Source: Ga0077560 sp046330435
GTDB taxonomy: Bacteria; Actinomycetota; Thermoleophilia; Miltoncostaeales; Miltoncostaeaceae
NCBI GenBank assembly: GCA_046330435.1
Contig: JAXLST010000008.1
Location: 1 to 64,000 of the forward strand
Length of the DNA stretch: 64,000 nucleotides
Reading direction: 5' to 3'
Part shown: one piece after another, positions 1 through 8,809 of the stretch
Position numbering within the stretch: the first letter of the stretch is position 1
How the letters are laid out: each line of letters starts with the position of its first letter
Made by a program: the position numbers and the translations under genes
The notes under the pieces: generated by a model
Databases searched by the model: none
Told to the model about the DNA's origin: nothing
Seen by the model: the letters and a program-made list of their open reading frames with translations, nothing else

Positions 1-361
1 GCGTGTACGGGCGGCCGAGCTCCTTGAACTCGCGCCTCCAGTAGCCCTGGATGTCGTTGATGAACGCCACCATGCGGCAGTCCTCCCGCTGGTCGGCGTC
101 CGCGCCGGTGCGGCACTCGGCCTGTACCTGGCCGGCGCCGGAGGAGGCGCCCGGCCCGAGGGTCTGGTCCTCGAGGCTCGCGAGGCCGCCGAGCCCGCCG
201 CCCCCGCCGCCGAGGCCGAAGATGAGGGCGAGGATCACGCCCACGATGCCGAGGCCGCCGCCGCCCACGGCGATGCCGCCGCGTCCGCCGAGCCGGCCGC
301 CGCCGCGACGGTCCTCGACCTGCGAGGTGTCGAGCTGGGAGTTGTCGTCGAAGTCCACCAT
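1..361 (-). CDS. YpfJ-like putative neutral zinc metallopeptidase, N-terminal part
   Basis: The gene runs off the left edge, so only about 120 codons are visible. It begins MVDFDDNSQLDTSQVEDRRG, followed by a Gly-rich stretch and one hydrophobic membrane segment (AVGGGGLGIVGVILALIFG), then a Gly/Ser linker and ...GQVQAECRTGADADQREDCR, IQGYWRREF. This start, single anchor and linker are typical of the YpfJ/neutral zinc metallopeptidase family; the HExxH zinc motif would lie further into the gene and is not in the window. The protein is probably membrane anchored with the catalytic domain outside. Divergent from the ABC transporter at 475. Family assignment is from the N-terminus only. Confidence 0.72.
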   Translation of the reverse strand, partial: MVDFDDNSQLDTSQVEDRRGGGRLGGRGGIAVGGGGLGIVGVILALIFGLGGGGGGLGGLASLEDQTLGPGASSGAGQVQAECRTGADADQREDCRMVAFINDIQGYWRREFKELGRPYT

Positions 362-474
362 GGGTGGGGAACCTACCCCCATCGGATACCCCGCGCCACG
401 CTGCCTCCGGGCCGCAGCGCCGGCACGGCCGGAGCCGGACGCGCCGCGGGTGCCGGGCGTGTCACGCTCGATCC

Positions 475-1374
475 ATGGACGCCGTCATCGAGGCGCAGGA
501 GCTCACCAAGCGGTACCGCGGCGGGGCGCGCGGGGTGACCGGGCTCACGCTCGCGGTCGGCCGCGGGGAGGTGTTCGGGTTCCTCGGGCCCAACGGGGCC
601 GGGAAGTCCACCACCATCCGCCTCATGCTGGACCTGCTGCGCCCCACCTCCGGGCACGTCCGGGTGCTGGGACTCGACCCGCGGCGCGACGGCGTGGCGG
701 TGCGGGCGCGGCTGGGATACGTGCCCGGCGACCTGCGCCTGTACGAGCGCCTCACCGGCGGCGAGCTGCTGGCCTACCTGGCGCGGCTGCGCGGCATGGA
801 CGGCACCGGCGACGCCGCCGCACTGGCCGCCAGGTTCGACCTCGACCTCACCCGGCCCATCCGCGCGCTGTCGCGCGGCAACCGGCAGAAGGTGGGCCTG
901 GTGCAGGCGTTCATGCACCGCCCCGACCTGCTGGTGCTCGACGAGCCCACCTCGGGCCTGGACCCCCTGATGCAGCGGACGTTCGGCGAGCTGGTGCGCG
1001 AGACCGCCGCGAACGGCGGCACGGTGTTCCTGTCCTCCCACGTGCTCTCGGAGGTGCAGCACCTCGCCGGGCGCGTCGGCCTCATCCGGGACGGGCGCCT
1101 GGAGCTGGTGGAGGACGTCGAGGCGCTCCGCGCCCGCGCCCGCAGCCGCGTGGAGGTGACGTTCGCCGACCCGCCGCCCCCCGGGGCCTTGGACGACATC
1201 CCGGGCGTCGTGGAGACCGGCCGCGAGGGCAACCGGGTGCTGCTGCGGCTGGAGGGCGACGCCGACGCCCTGGTGAAGCGCCTTGCGGGCCACACGGTCC
1301 GCGCGATCGACGCGCACGAGGCGGACCTGGAGGACATCTTCCTGAGCCGCTACGGCGAGGAGGCGGACCGGTGA
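475..1374 (+). CDS. ABC transporter ATP-binding protein (ABC-2 exporter)
   Basis: 299-residue nucleotide-binding subunit. Walker A is FLGPNGAGKSTTIRLML (about residues 38-54), the signature is ALSRGNRQKVGLVQAF and Walker B LLVLDEPTSGLDP, with the H-loop in SSHVLSE. It resembles the NatA/CcmA/DrrA type that energises ABC-2 exporters. ATG at 475 is chosen because the ABC domain begins right there; a longer open frame upstream has no family similarity. Its stop overlaps the GTG of the permease gene, so the two are translationally coupled. The substrate cannot be inferred. Confidence 0.93.
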   Translation: MDAVIEAQELTKRYRGGARGVTGLTLAVGRGEVFGFLGPNGAGKSTTIRLMLDLLRPTSGHVRVLGLDPRRDGVAVRARLGYVPGDLRLYERLTGGELLAYLARLRGMDGTGDAAALAARFDLDLTRPIRALSRGNRQKVGLVQAFMHRPDLLVLDEPTSGLDPLMQRTFGELVRETAANGGTVFLSSHVLSEVQHLAGRVGLIRDGRLELVEDVEALRARARSRVEVTFADPPPPGALDDIPGVVETGREGNRVLLRLEGDADALVKRLAGHTVRAIDAHEADLEDIFLSRYGEEADR

Positions 1375-2213
1375 GGACCCCCGTGCTCATGCGCACGCTG
1401 CACGACCTGGCCCGCAGCCTCGCCTGGTGGGCGCTGGGGCTCGTGGGGCTGGCCGGGATGATGGTGGGCGTCTACCCGTCGGTGCGCGACAACCCGGCGG
1501 TGTCGTCGATCGCCGAGAACTACCCGGAGGCCCTCCAGGAGCTGTTCTCGTTCGGCGGCGGCTTCGACTACTCCAGCCCCGCCGGGTACCTGGGCATCGA
1601 GCTGTTCTCGCTGATGGTGCCCCTGCTGCTGATCATCGCCGCGGTGGCGACCGGCGCGGGCGGCATCGCCGGCGAGGAGGACCGCGGCACCATGGAGCTC
1701 CTGCTGGCCAACCCGGTGACCCGCCGCCGGATCGTGCTGGAGAAGGGGGCGGCCATGGCCGTCGAGTCCGTGCTGCTCGGGGCCGTGCTGTGGGCGGCGC
1801 TGGCGATCGGCGCGGCGCTGATCGGCATGGAGGTCTCCGCGTGGCGGATCGCCGCCGCGGTGACCGCCGCCGTGCTGCTCGCGGCGGCGTTCGGCGCGAT
1901 CGCCCTGCTGGCGGGGGCGGTGCTGGGACGGCGCGGCCCGGCGGTGGGCGTCACCGCCGCGCTGGCGGTCGCCGCGTACCTGGTGAACTCCCTCGCCGGC
2001 CTGGTGACCGCGCTGGAACCGCTGCGGCCCCTCACCCCGTTCTTCCATTACGAGGACCCGGACCCCCTGCGCACCGGGTTCGCCTGGGGGCACCTGGCCG
2101 TGCTCGCGGCGATCGCGCTGGTGGCGGCCGGGGCCGCGGCGGTCGCCGTGACCGGGATCCTGCGGGACTCCGGCTCCGACGGCTTCGGGATCGTCACCCG
2201 CAGCACGCCGTAG
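1371..2213 (+). CDS. ABC-2 type transporter permease
   Basis: 280-residue membrane subunit partnering the ATPase just upstream (GTGA overlap). About six hydrophobic segments are visible, starting with WWALGLVGLAGMMVGVYPSV and including LFSLMVPLLLIIAAVATGAG. The motif GEEDRGTMELLLANPVTRRRIV after the second segment is the usual cytoplasmic loop of ABC-2 permeases (NatB-like). It ends inside a convergent overlap of 166 bases with the hsp20 gene on the other strand. The substrate is unknown. Confidence 0.9.
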   Translation: MRTPVLMRTLHDLARSLAWWALGLVGLAGMMVGVYPSVRDNPAVSSIAENYPEALQELFSFGGGFDYSSPAGYLGIELFSLMVPLLLIIAAVATGAGGIAGEEDRGTMELLLANPVTRRRIVLEKGAAMAVESVLLGAVLWAALAIGAALIGMEVSAWRIAAAVTAAVLLAAAFGAIALLAGAVLGRRGPAVGVTAALAVAAYLVNSLAGLVTALEPLRPLTPFFHYEDPDPLRTGFAWGHLAVLAAIALVAAGAAAVAVTGILRDSGSDGFGIVTRSTP

Positions 2214-2557
2214 GCCACGCCCGCGTGGATGCCGTCGGGCGCGACGCCCTCGGGCAGCCGGAACGACCGCTCGAAGGTCCCGTAGGACCGCTCGAGGCGG
2301 TGGTACCGGTCGTCGGACACCTCGTCCTCCAGGCGCCGCTCGCCGCGCACCGTGAGCACGCCGTTGCGGGTCGTGATCTCGATGTCCTCGTCCCGGACCC
2401 CCGGGAGCTCGGCGGTGATGACGTACCCGTCGGGCGCCTCGATGACGTCGGAGACCGGGGACCACGGCGCGGACGCCCGGCCCGTGCCCGCGGCGGCGAG
2501 CTCGTCCCGGAGCCGCTCCAGCCCGCGGAACGGGTCCCAGCGCATGACGTCGAGCAT
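2048..2557 (-). CDS. Hsp20/alpha-crystallin family small heat shock protein
   Basis: 169-residue holdase chaperone that binds unfolding proteins in the cytoplasm. N-terminal MLDVMRWDPFRGLERLRDEL is typical of bacterial Hsp20. The alpha-crystallin domain spans about residues 40-135 (ADLPGV-type AELPGVRDEDIEI, NGVLTVRGER, GVLRVTIPKP), followed by an IPV tripeptide matching the IXI oligomerisation motif. Start chosen for the strong GGAAGGGAGGAC site just upstream. The last ~30 residues lie antisense to the end of the ABC permease gene and look like run-on sequence. It follows the carbonic anhydrase gene by about 30 bases and may be co-transcribed. Confidence 0.92.
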   Translation of the reverse strand: MLDVMRWDPFRGLERLRDELAAAGTGRASAPWSPVSDVIEAPDGYVITAELPGVRDEDIEITTRNGVLTVRGERRLEDEVSDDRYHRLERSYGTFERSFRLPEGVAPDGIHAGVAYGVLRVTIPKPSEPESRRIPVTATAAAPAATSAIAASTARCPQANPVRRGSGSS

Positions 2558-2588
2558 GTCGTCCTCCCTTCCGCTGTCGCCGTCACCA

Positions 2589-3119
2589 TCAGCGTAGGTG
2601 CGCCGGGGGCGCGGGCACACCGGGCGGCAACGGATTCCGCCCTGGGACCGTCGCGGAGATCCACGGCACGATCGCCGACAGCCGCCCGGTCGCCAGGTCC
2701 ACCACCCCCGCGCCCGCCCCGTCGGAGTGCGGCAGGCCGGCGGCGCGGACCGTCTCCAGGCCGTCCAGGGCACTCGCCCGGGGCTCGTCGAAGATGATGA
2801 GGTTGCGGCAGTCGGTGTGCGCGATCACGGCGACGCCGACGGTCCCGAACCGCCGCTGGGACCGCTCCAGCCCGCGCAGCACCTCCCGGGTCACCCGGCC
2901 GCCCGGGTTGCGGAACACGTGGGCGTCACCCACGCCCAGCCCCAGCGCCGCCAGCGGGTCCAGGCGGCAGTCCGAGCAGCACACCACCGCCAGCCGGCGG
3001 CGCGGCACGGCGGGGTCGTCCTGCAGCATGGGGTTGAGGTGGATGACGTCCGGCACCGCCTCCCCGGTCCACCGGGGCGCGCGCCCCGCGAGCCGGTCCG
3101 GCGTCCACGCCCGCCTCAC
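2589..3119 (-). CDS. beta-class carbonic anhydrase
   Basis: 176 residues; predicted to interconvert CO2 and bicarbonate with a zinc ion. The zinc ligands and Asp/Arg dyad of beta-carbonic anhydrases are visible as CCSDCRLDP and, about 60 residues on, IAHTDCRNL; the HVFRNPGGRV strand between them is also characteristic, as is the closing DLATGRLSAIV. The GTG start overlaps the nfeD stop (GTGA), so it belongs to the SPFH-NfeD operon. That neighbourhood is unusual for this enzyme. Catalysis is inferred from motifs only. Confidence 0.86.
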   Translation of the reverse strand: MRRAWTPDRLAGRAPRWTGEAVPDVIHLNPMLQDDPAVPRRRLAVVCCSDCRLDPLAALGLGVGDAHVFRNPGGRVTREVLRGLERSQRRFGTVGVAVIAHTDCRNLIIFDEPRASALDGLETVRAAGLPHSDGAGAGVVDLATGRLSAIVPWISATVPGRNPLPPGVPAPPAHLR

Positions 3120-3559
3120 GGCGCCGCCCCCTCGTCCACGGGGTGGACGACCGCCAGGAGGCCGTCGACCTCGACGACCTCCACCACGGTGCCCTCCGGG
3201 ATCACGGCATCCAGGAACGGCACGCCGCTCCAGGTGTCGCCGCCCACCCGCACCAGCCCCGGGTCGCCGGGACGGAGCTCCCGCGTGACGGTGCCGCGGC
3301 GCCCCACCGGGCGCCAGCCGGGCCGCCCGGTGCGCGGCGTCCGCCGCGCCGCGCGCATCAGCATCGGCCGCGTCGCGGCCAGCGGCAGGGCCGTCCCGGC
3401 CAGGAGCGCCGCGACCTGCGCCCATGCCGGCCCGCCCAGCGCCGCCACCGCGGCCGCCGCCAGGGCGCCCATCGCGACGTACGCGGCGACGAAGAGCACG
3501 GTGACCAGCTCGACGACCAGCGCCGCGCCCGCCACCGCCGCCCACAGGGCGGGGGCCAT
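3116..3559 (-). CDS. NfeD-like membrane protein
   Basis: 147 residues: two or three hydrophobic segments (ALWAAVAGAALVVELVTVLF; GALAAAAVAALGGPAWAQVA) then a C-terminal OB-fold-like domain beginning RRGTVTRELRPGDPGLVRVG and ending TVVEVVEVDGLLAVVHPV. This is the short NfeD type that is usually encoded beside an SPFH/stomatin gene, as here, where the ATG overlaps the upstream stop (ATGA). NfeD partners with SPFH proteins in membrane microdomains and protein quality control. Confidence 0.9.
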   Translation of the reverse strand: MAPALWAAVAGAALVVELVTVLFVAAYVAMGALAAAAVAALGGPAWAQVAALLAGTALPLAATRPMLMRAARRTPRTGRPGWRPVGRRGTVTRELRPGDPGLVRVGGDTWSGVPFLDAVIPEGTVVEVVEVDGLLAVVHPVDEGAAP

Positions 3560-4506
3560 CAGTCCGGCTCCGCCAGCCCGTTGGCGTACCGCGCCGACGC
3601 GGCGGCCTGCGTCATGGACATCCCGAGCCCGGCGGCGGCACCGGCCGAGGGAAGGGCGTCCGTCGGGACGATGAGCGTGGTGGCGTTCCCGTCGGCGATC
3701 TCCGGGAGGGCCTGCAGGTACATGTAGGTGAGGACCTCGGGTGTGGGTTCGCTCTCGCGGACCGCCCCGAACACCCGCCGGATCGCCTCGGCGTCGCCGC
3801 CGGCGCGCAGGACCTTGGCCTGCCGCTCGCCCTCGGCCTCCAGCACCGCGGCCCGCTGCTGCGCCTCGGCCTGCAGCACCCGCGCGCGGGCCTCGCCCTC
3901 GGCCACCAGCACCGCCGCCTGCTTCTCGCCCTCGGCGGACAGGATCGTGGCGCGCCGGTCCCGCTCGGCCCGCATCTGCTTCTCCATCGCCTGCTGGATG
4001 GAGTGCGGCGGCTCCACGGACTTGAGCTCGATCCGGTTCACGCGGATGCCCCACCGGCCGGTCGCCTCGTCCATCGCCAGGCGCAGGTCGGCGTTCACCC
4101 GCTCCCGGGACGTGAGGACCTCCTCCAGCGACAGCGACCCCACCTGGTTGCGCAGCGTGGTGATCGCCAGCTGCTCGATGGCGGGCAGCATCTGCGCCAC
4201 CTCGTAGGTGGCGGCGAACGCGTCGGCCACCGAGTAGTAGAAGACGATGTCCACCGAGATCGTCACGTTGTCCTCGGTGATGACCGGCTGCGGCGGGAAC
4301 GCCACGACCTGCTCGCGCAGGTCCACCAGCCGGCGGCGCTTGTCCAGCACCGGGACGATCGTGTGGAAGCCGGCGTCGAGGGTCACGCGGTAGCGGCCGA
4401 GCCGCTCGATGATCGCCGCATGGGCCTGCGGCACGATCTGGACCGCGCTCGCCAGCGCGATGAGGACCGCCACGGCGAGGACCGCCAGGGCGATGAGGGT
4501 GATCAT
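3559..4506 (-). CDS. SPFH/Band 7 (stomatin-like, QmcA-type) protein
   Basis: 315 residues. One N-terminal membrane segment (LIALAVLAVAVLIALASAVQ), then the SPFH domain: IVPQAHAAIIERLGRYRVTL, VITEDNVTISVDIVFYYSV, RVNADLRLAMDEATGRWGIR. A Glu/Ala-rich helical region (about 185-240, repeated AEGE/ARVLQAEA) predicts a coiled coil used for oligomerisation. First gene of the run with nfeD and carbonic anhydrase. Expected to form large membrane rings; no direct enzymatic role. Confidence 0.92.
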   Translation of the reverse strand: MITLIALAVLAVAVLIALASAVQIVPQAHAAIIERLGRYRVTLDAGFHTIVPVLDKRRRLVDLREQVVAFPPQPVITEDNVTISVDIVFYYSVADAFAATYEVAQMLPAIEQLAITTLRNQVGSLSLEEVLTSRERVNADLRLAMDEATGRWGIRVNRIELKSVEPPHSIQQAMEKQMRAERDRRATILSAEGEKQAAVLVAEGEARARVLQAEAQQRAAVLEAEGERQAKVLRAGGDAEAIRRVFGAVRESEPTPEVLTYMYLQALPEIADGNATTLIVPTDALPSAGAAAGLGMSMTQAAASARYANGLAEPD

Positions 4507-4623
4507 GGGACGCCTCCGCGGGTCGTTGGGTCGATGCCCGCATCGTCGGCCTCCCCCCGGGGGCGCGCCATCGTCCGAACTGCGTATCCGGCGGGGGCCG
4601 GTGCGTACGGCCCGTCCGCCTCC

Positions 4624-7521
4624 TCAGGCGCGGCCCAGGTGGGCGGCCACCGCCTGTGCGCGGCTGTGCACCCCGAGCTTGGTGAAGATGTTGAAGACGT
4701 GGCGTGCGGCGGTGGCCTCGCTGATCACCAGGCGGTCCGCGATGCCGCGGTTGGACAGGCCCTCGGCGATGAGGCCCAGCACCTCGCGCTCGCGCGGGGT
4801 GAGCCCGTCCGGGCCGGCGGCCGCGGCACGCCCCGGCACGCGCCGGCCCAGGCGCCGCAGCAGCCCCTCCGCGCGCCGCCCCCACTCCTCGGACCCCATC
4901 GCCCGGTAGGCGGCCCGGGCGCGCTCGGCGAGGTCCCCGGCCTCGTCCTCGGCGCCGGGGAGCCGCACCAGGATCTCCGCGCCGCACATGCGCATGCGCG
5001 TCGCCTCCGGGACCCGCCCGGTGGCCGCCACCTCCTCCGCGGCGGCCTCCACGAGCCCCGGCTCCGGCCGGCGCCCGGACACCGCCTCCGCCAGGGCCGC
5101 CGCGTACCGGGCCCGGGGACCGGGCGACCGCTCGGCGATGCGGGCGGACAGGGCCCGGGTCTCCCCCGGGTCACCGGCCACGGCGAGGATCTCGCAGGCG
5201 GTGAGCAGCAGCGCGACGGTGGGCGACGCCGTGCCGCCCCCGCCGCCGCCCCAGCGTTCCAGGGCCGGCTCGACCGCCTCCCAGGCCGACTGCGGGTCGC
5301 CGGCGGACAGCCGCGTGCGCGCCAGGCCGATGCGCGCCTCCAGCTCGCGCTCGGAGATCCCCAGGCGGGCGGCCTCCTCGGCGACCGCGGCGAAGTGCTC
5401 CATCGCGTCCGACATGCGCCCGGCCCGGCGCGCCCGGACGCCGCGCACCACCGTGAGGCCCATCTGGGCCACCGGGTCCGACCCCGCCTCGCCCAGCAGG
5501 CCCTCGGCCTCCTCCGCGCAGGCGTCCGCGGCGTCCCACTCCCCGGCGTCCACGTGCACCAGGGCCCGCTGCCACAGGGCCCGCACCAGCAGCCGCGGCC
5601 AGCCGCGCTCCCGCGCGAGCCGGACGGCGGCGTCCGCGTCGGAGGCGGTGTGCGCCAGCCGCTCGCGGTGCGCGCCGGCGAGCTTGAGCAGGCCGCGCAG
5701 GGCGGTGGTGTCGTCGCCCATCTCGCGGGCGGTGCGCACCGCCTCCCGCAGGCGGGCGACGCCCTCCTCGGTGTGCCCCAGGCCCGCCAGCCCGGCGCCC
5801 AGGGTGATCGACAGGTTCACCCACGTGCCGCGGCCCGGCTCGGCGAGCGGCAGGGCGCGGCGGGCCACGTCCACCGCCACCTGCGCCCGCCCGCACAGCA
5901 GCTCGGCGCGGGCCAGCAGCGAGAGCACCTCGAGGCGCTCCGCGGGCTGCCCGGGGTGCCGGTCGAGCTCCGCCACGGCCCGCTCGAGGTCGGCGACGGC
6001 GTCCTCGCGCTCCAGCAACTCCATCCGGGCATCGGCCGCCAGGGCCAGGGCGACGGCGGCGCTGCCGGGGGCGCCGGCCCCCAGGGCCGCGCGGCGGGCC
6101 TCCGCGAGCACGGCGACCGCCGCGTGCCGGTCGCCGACCGCCGACAGCACGCGGCCGTGGTCGAGCAGCACCTCCGCGCGCAGCCGGGCGCCCAGCTCCG
6201 GAGTCCACATCCCGAGGGCCCGCTCGAAGTGCCGCGCGGCGACGTCGTGGGCGCCGATGGCCCGCGACCGGCGGCCCGCCTCCACCGAGTACCGCAGGCC
6301 GCGCTCCCGCTCGCCCGCGCCCAGCGCGTGGGAGAGCAGCTCGTGCACCGGCGGCTCCGCAGACCCGGCGTGGCGGCGCTCCAGCGCGTCCAGGACCCGG
6401 CGGTGCAGGGCCGCGCGCTCCGCGCCCAGCATGTCCTCCAGCACGGCGTCCCGGGTGAGCGCGTGGCGGAACGCCACCAGCGGCGTCGCCCCGGGGGCGT
6501 CCACCACCAGGCCGGCGTCGCGCATGCGCGCCACCGCGCCCAGCGCCACCTCCGGCGGCACCTCGCCCGCCGAGGCCAGGAGCAGGACGTCGACCTCCTC
6601 CCCCAGCACGGCGGCGATGCGCAGCAGCTCGTTGTCGGCCGGCGCCAGGCGCCGGGCCCGGGCCGACACCATCTCCCGCACGGTCCACGGAAGGCCCACC
6701 GGCCCCTCGGCCTGCCAGGCCGCCTCACCGCGGCGCAGCACGCCCCGGTCGAGGGCGTCGCGCACCACCTCCTCCACCGCGAAGGGGTTGCCCCCGCTCG
6801 CGCGCATGACCGCGTCCATCGCCTCCTCGGACGGCGCCGTCCCCAGCAGCTCCTCCACCATGCGCGCCGCGTCCTCGCGCGGCAGGGGCTCCAGGTGGTG
6901 CTCCTCCCCCAGGCGGTCCCGCACCAGGCCGTGCCGCAGCTCCACCAGGTGCGGGGTGAGCTCCTCGGGGCGGAGGGTCAGGAGGATCGCCACGCCGGCG
7001 TCGCCGACCGCCCGGGCCAGGTGCCGCACCAGCGCGCAGGACGACGGCGCGGCGTGGTGCATGTCCTCCAGCACCAGCAGCAGCCCGCCCTCCGCGGCGG
7101 CCGCGCGCAGGTACCGCACCGCCCCCTCGAACAGCACGTCCAGGGCCAGGTCGCCGGGCGCCGGGCCGCCGAGCTCCGGCAGCAGCCACGACGGGAACGC
7201 CGCCACCAGCTCGTCCCCCTCGGCGTCGACGCGCTCCCCCGCGCGGATCCAGTGGCGCACCGCGTCGCGCATCACCCCCAGCGGCAGCATGGCGTCGATG
7301 GGGTTCGCGTGGCCGGTCATGACCCGCATGCGCCGCTCGGCGGCGTACTCGGCGCAGCGCACCGCCAGGCGGGTCTTGCCGATACCGGCCTCGCCGGTGA
7401 CGCACGCCACCCGCACGGGGACGCCGCCGCCCTCCACGAAGCGCGCGAGGGCCCGGCGCGTCGCGCCCCGCCCCACCAGCGCGCCGACGCGCTGCGCGCC
7501 GGTGGCACGTCCCGCCTCCAC
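4624..7521 (-). CDS. large LuxR-family transcriptional regulator with AAA ATPase and TPR-like region
   Basis: 965 residues, of the MalT/LAL type. The N-terminal ATPase has Walker A CVTGEAGIGKTRLAVR (about residues 39-54) and a Walker B-like LLLVLEDMHHAAPSS. A long Ala/Leu/Glu-rich helical middle (about 400-890) looks like degenerate TPR repeats for ligand or protein sensing. The C-terminus is a LuxR HTH: LTPREREVLGLIAEGLSNRG, then ISEATAARHVFNIFTKLGV. Start is GTG at 7521, seven bases after a TAGGCT -10-like box and with no ribosome site, so it is probably leaderless. Targets unknown; the adjacent hydrolase gene lies upstream of it in the same direction. Confidence 0.9.
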   Translation of the reverse strand: MEAGRATGAQRVGALVGRGATRRALARFVEGGGVPVRVACVTGEAGIGKTRLAVRCAEYAAERRMRVMTGHANPIDAMLPLGVMRDAVRHWIRAGERVDAEGDELVAAFPSWLLPELGGPAPGDLALDVLFEGAVRYLRAAAAEGGLLLVLEDMHHAAPSSCALVRHLARAVGDAGVAILLTLRPEELTPHLVELRHGLVRDRLGEEHHLEPLPREDAARMVEELLGTAPSEEAMDAVMRASGGNPFAVEEVVRDALDRGVLRRGEAAWQAEGPVGLPWTVREMVSARARRLAPADNELLRIAAVLGEEVDVLLLASAGEVPPEVALGAVARMRDAGLVVDAPGATPLVAFRHALTRDAVLEDMLGAERAALHRRVLDALERRHAGSAEPPVHELLSHALGAGERERGLRYSVEAGRRSRAIGAHDVAARHFERALGMWTPELGARLRAEVLLDHGRVLSAVGDRHAAVAVLAEARRAALGAGAPGSAAVALALAADARMELLEREDAVADLERAVAELDRHPGQPAERLEVLSLLARAELLCGRAQVAVDVARRALPLAEPGRGTWVNLSITLGAGLAGLGHTEEGVARLREAVRTAREMGDDTTALRGLLKLAGAHRERLAHTASDADAAVRLARERGWPRLLVRALWQRALVHVDAGEWDAADACAEEAEGLLGEAGSDPVAQMGLTVVRGVRARRAGRMSDAMEHFAAVAEEAARLGISERELEARIGLARTRLSAGDPQSAWEAVEPALERWGGGGGGTASPTVALLLTACEILAVAGDPGETRALSARIAERSPGPRARYAAALAEAVSGRRPEPGLVEAAAEEVAATGRVPEATRMRMCGAEILVRLPGAEDEAGDLAERARAAYRAMGSEEWGRRAEGLLRRLGRRVPGRAAAAGPDGLTPREREVLGLIAEGLSNRGIADRLVISEATAARHVFNIFTKLGVHSRAQAVAAHLGRA

Positions 7522-7528
7522 GGCCGCG

Positions 7529-7534
7529 AGCCTA
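7529..7534 (-). promoter_or_regulatory. predicted -10 element, leaderless promoter of the LuxR/AAA gene
   Basis: TAGGCT on the minus strand, seven bases before the GTG at 7521. No Shine-Dalgarno lies between them, so transcription would start at or next to the start codon. It fits a pattern repeated upstream of several genes in the window. Confidence 0.4.
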
Positions 7535-7575
7535 AACCAGGGCCTACGGTTTCCGCGAACCCGTCATGTCCGCCG

Positions 7576-8400
7576 TCAGCGCAGCGCGCCCAGGATCCAC
7601 TCGGTGGTCGCGGCGGGGGCGTCCATGGACGGCAGGTGCGCGCTGCCGGGCAGGACCCGCAGCCGTGCGCCCGGAATGCGGGACGCGATCTGCTCGCACC
7701 GTTCCACGACGCCCGGCACGTCCCGCTCCCCGCACAGCACGTGCACCGGCAGGCGCAGCTCGCCCAGGCGGTTCCACGCCTCCCCCGCGGGGCGTTCCTC
7801 CCCCACGGACGCCGCGCGCAGCACCCGGCCGTTCATCTCCAGGAACAGCTCCCGCACCCCGCCGCCCACGCGGCCCTCCGGCTCGCCCGGCCCGTCGAGC
7901 CACAGGTGGGCCTCCAGGGAGTTCGCCTCGTCCAGGTCGCCGGCGGCCTCCGCGGCGCCGAGCATGTGGACCAGGTCCCCAACCGCCCCCGGGGTCTCCA
8001 GCTCCGGCCCGCCCGACACGGCCGGGGCGATGAGCAGCAGCGCCGCCACGCGCGAGGGGTACGCGAGGGCCGCGTCGATCGCCACCCGGCCGCCCTGGCT
8101 GCACCCCACAAGCACCGCCGGGTGCCGCGGGGCGAGGGCGTCGAGCACCGCGCGCAGGTCGTCGGTGTGGCGATGCGCCTCGGGGCGCGCGGTGGTGCGG
8201 CCGAAGCCGCGCCGGTCGTAGGCGATCGCGAGGTGCCCCGCCGCCACGGCGGGGAGCTGGGCCGCCCACATCCGGGAGTCCGCCACCCCGGCGTGCAGGA
8301 ACACCACCGGGCGCCCCTTGCCCCCGTACACCGCCCGGAGCACCGCACCGCCCGACGTCACCGACAGGGACGCCAGCCCACCCGCCGGCCAGTCCTTCAC
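7576..8400 (-). CDS. alpha/beta-fold hydrolase
   Basis: 274 residues with the whole alpha/beta hydrolase fold: RPVVFLHAGVADSRMWAAQL (oxyanion strand), AIAYDRRGFGRTT, the nucleophile elbow LVGCSQGGRVA (Ser), acid region LCGERDVPGVV and the catalytic His in PGSAHLPSMD. Substrate unknown; close to the esterase/3-oxoadipate enol-lactonase-like group. Start GTG at 8400 is chosen because GAAGGGG lies eight bases upstream; an in-frame GTG at 8409 is the alternative. Confidence 0.85.
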   Translation of the reverse strand: MKDWPAGGLASLSVTSGGAVLRAVYGGKGRPVVFLHAGVADSRMWAAQLPAVAAGHLAIAYDRRGFGRTTARPEAHRHTDDLRAVLDALAPRHPAVLVGCSQGGRVAIDAALAYPSRVAALLLIAPAVSGGPELETPGAVGDLVHMLGAAEAAGDLDEANSLEAHLWLDGPGEPEGRVGGGVRELFLEMNGRVLRAASVGEERPAGEAWNRLGELRLPVHVLCGERDVPGVVERCEQIASRIPGARLRVLPGSAHLPSMDAPAATTEWILGALR

Positions 8401-8461
8401 GGAACCCACCCCTTCGTCTCAGCGGCCTCTCAGGCGCCGAGCCTAGCGTCCTCCCCGCAGC

Positions 8462-8809
8462 ATGAAACCCCCCGGACACGGGACGAAATCGATGGACAAA
8501 CCCCAGCAGTCACCCCGCGAACGCAACGAGGCGCGTCTGTCGCGCATCAAGACCGGGATCCTCATCGCGTCGGCCGCGGCGTTCGCCGCGATCGGCGGCG
8601 CGGTGGCCACCTTGGGCGACGGCGGCGGGTCCTCCGCGGCCGCGCAGAGCGCCGTCCAGCAGCAGCCCCAGCAGGACCAGGGCGGCTTCTTCGGCGACGA
8701 CCAGGACCAGGGCGTCCAGGACGGGTCGTCCGCGCAGGACCAGGGCGGGTTCTTCGCGCCCGGCGGGAGCCAGTCCGGCGCCCCGATGATGCAGTCGGGC
8801 GGTTCGTGA
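8462..8809 (+). CDS. small single-pass membrane protein with QDQGGFF repeats
   Basis: 115 residues, not recognised. A basic N-terminus (NEARLSRIKTG) precedes one membrane segment (ILIASAAAFAAIGGAVATLG) and a Gln/Gly/Asp-rich tail in which QDQGGFF occurs twice, separated by DQDQGVQDGS. The tail would lie outside the membrane. The stop overlaps the apbE start (TGATG), so it is part of a three-gene unit with apbE and a haem membrane protein; a role as membrane scaffold or electron carrier partner is only inference. It lacks the Ser/Thr-Ala-Thr motif to which ApbE normally attaches FMN. An internal ATG at 8492 is an alternative start. Confidence 0.7.
   Translation: MKPPGHGTKSMDKPQQSPRERNEARLSRIKTGILIASAAAFAAIGGAVATLGDGGGSSAAAQSAVQQQPQQDQGGFFGDDQDQGVQDGSSAQDQGGFFAPGGSQSGAPMMQSGGS

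Noticed and set aside
51..1370. Upstream extension of the ABC permease frame
   Set aside because: Out of frame with the ATPase gene and composed of Pro/Arg runs; the permease begins at 1371.
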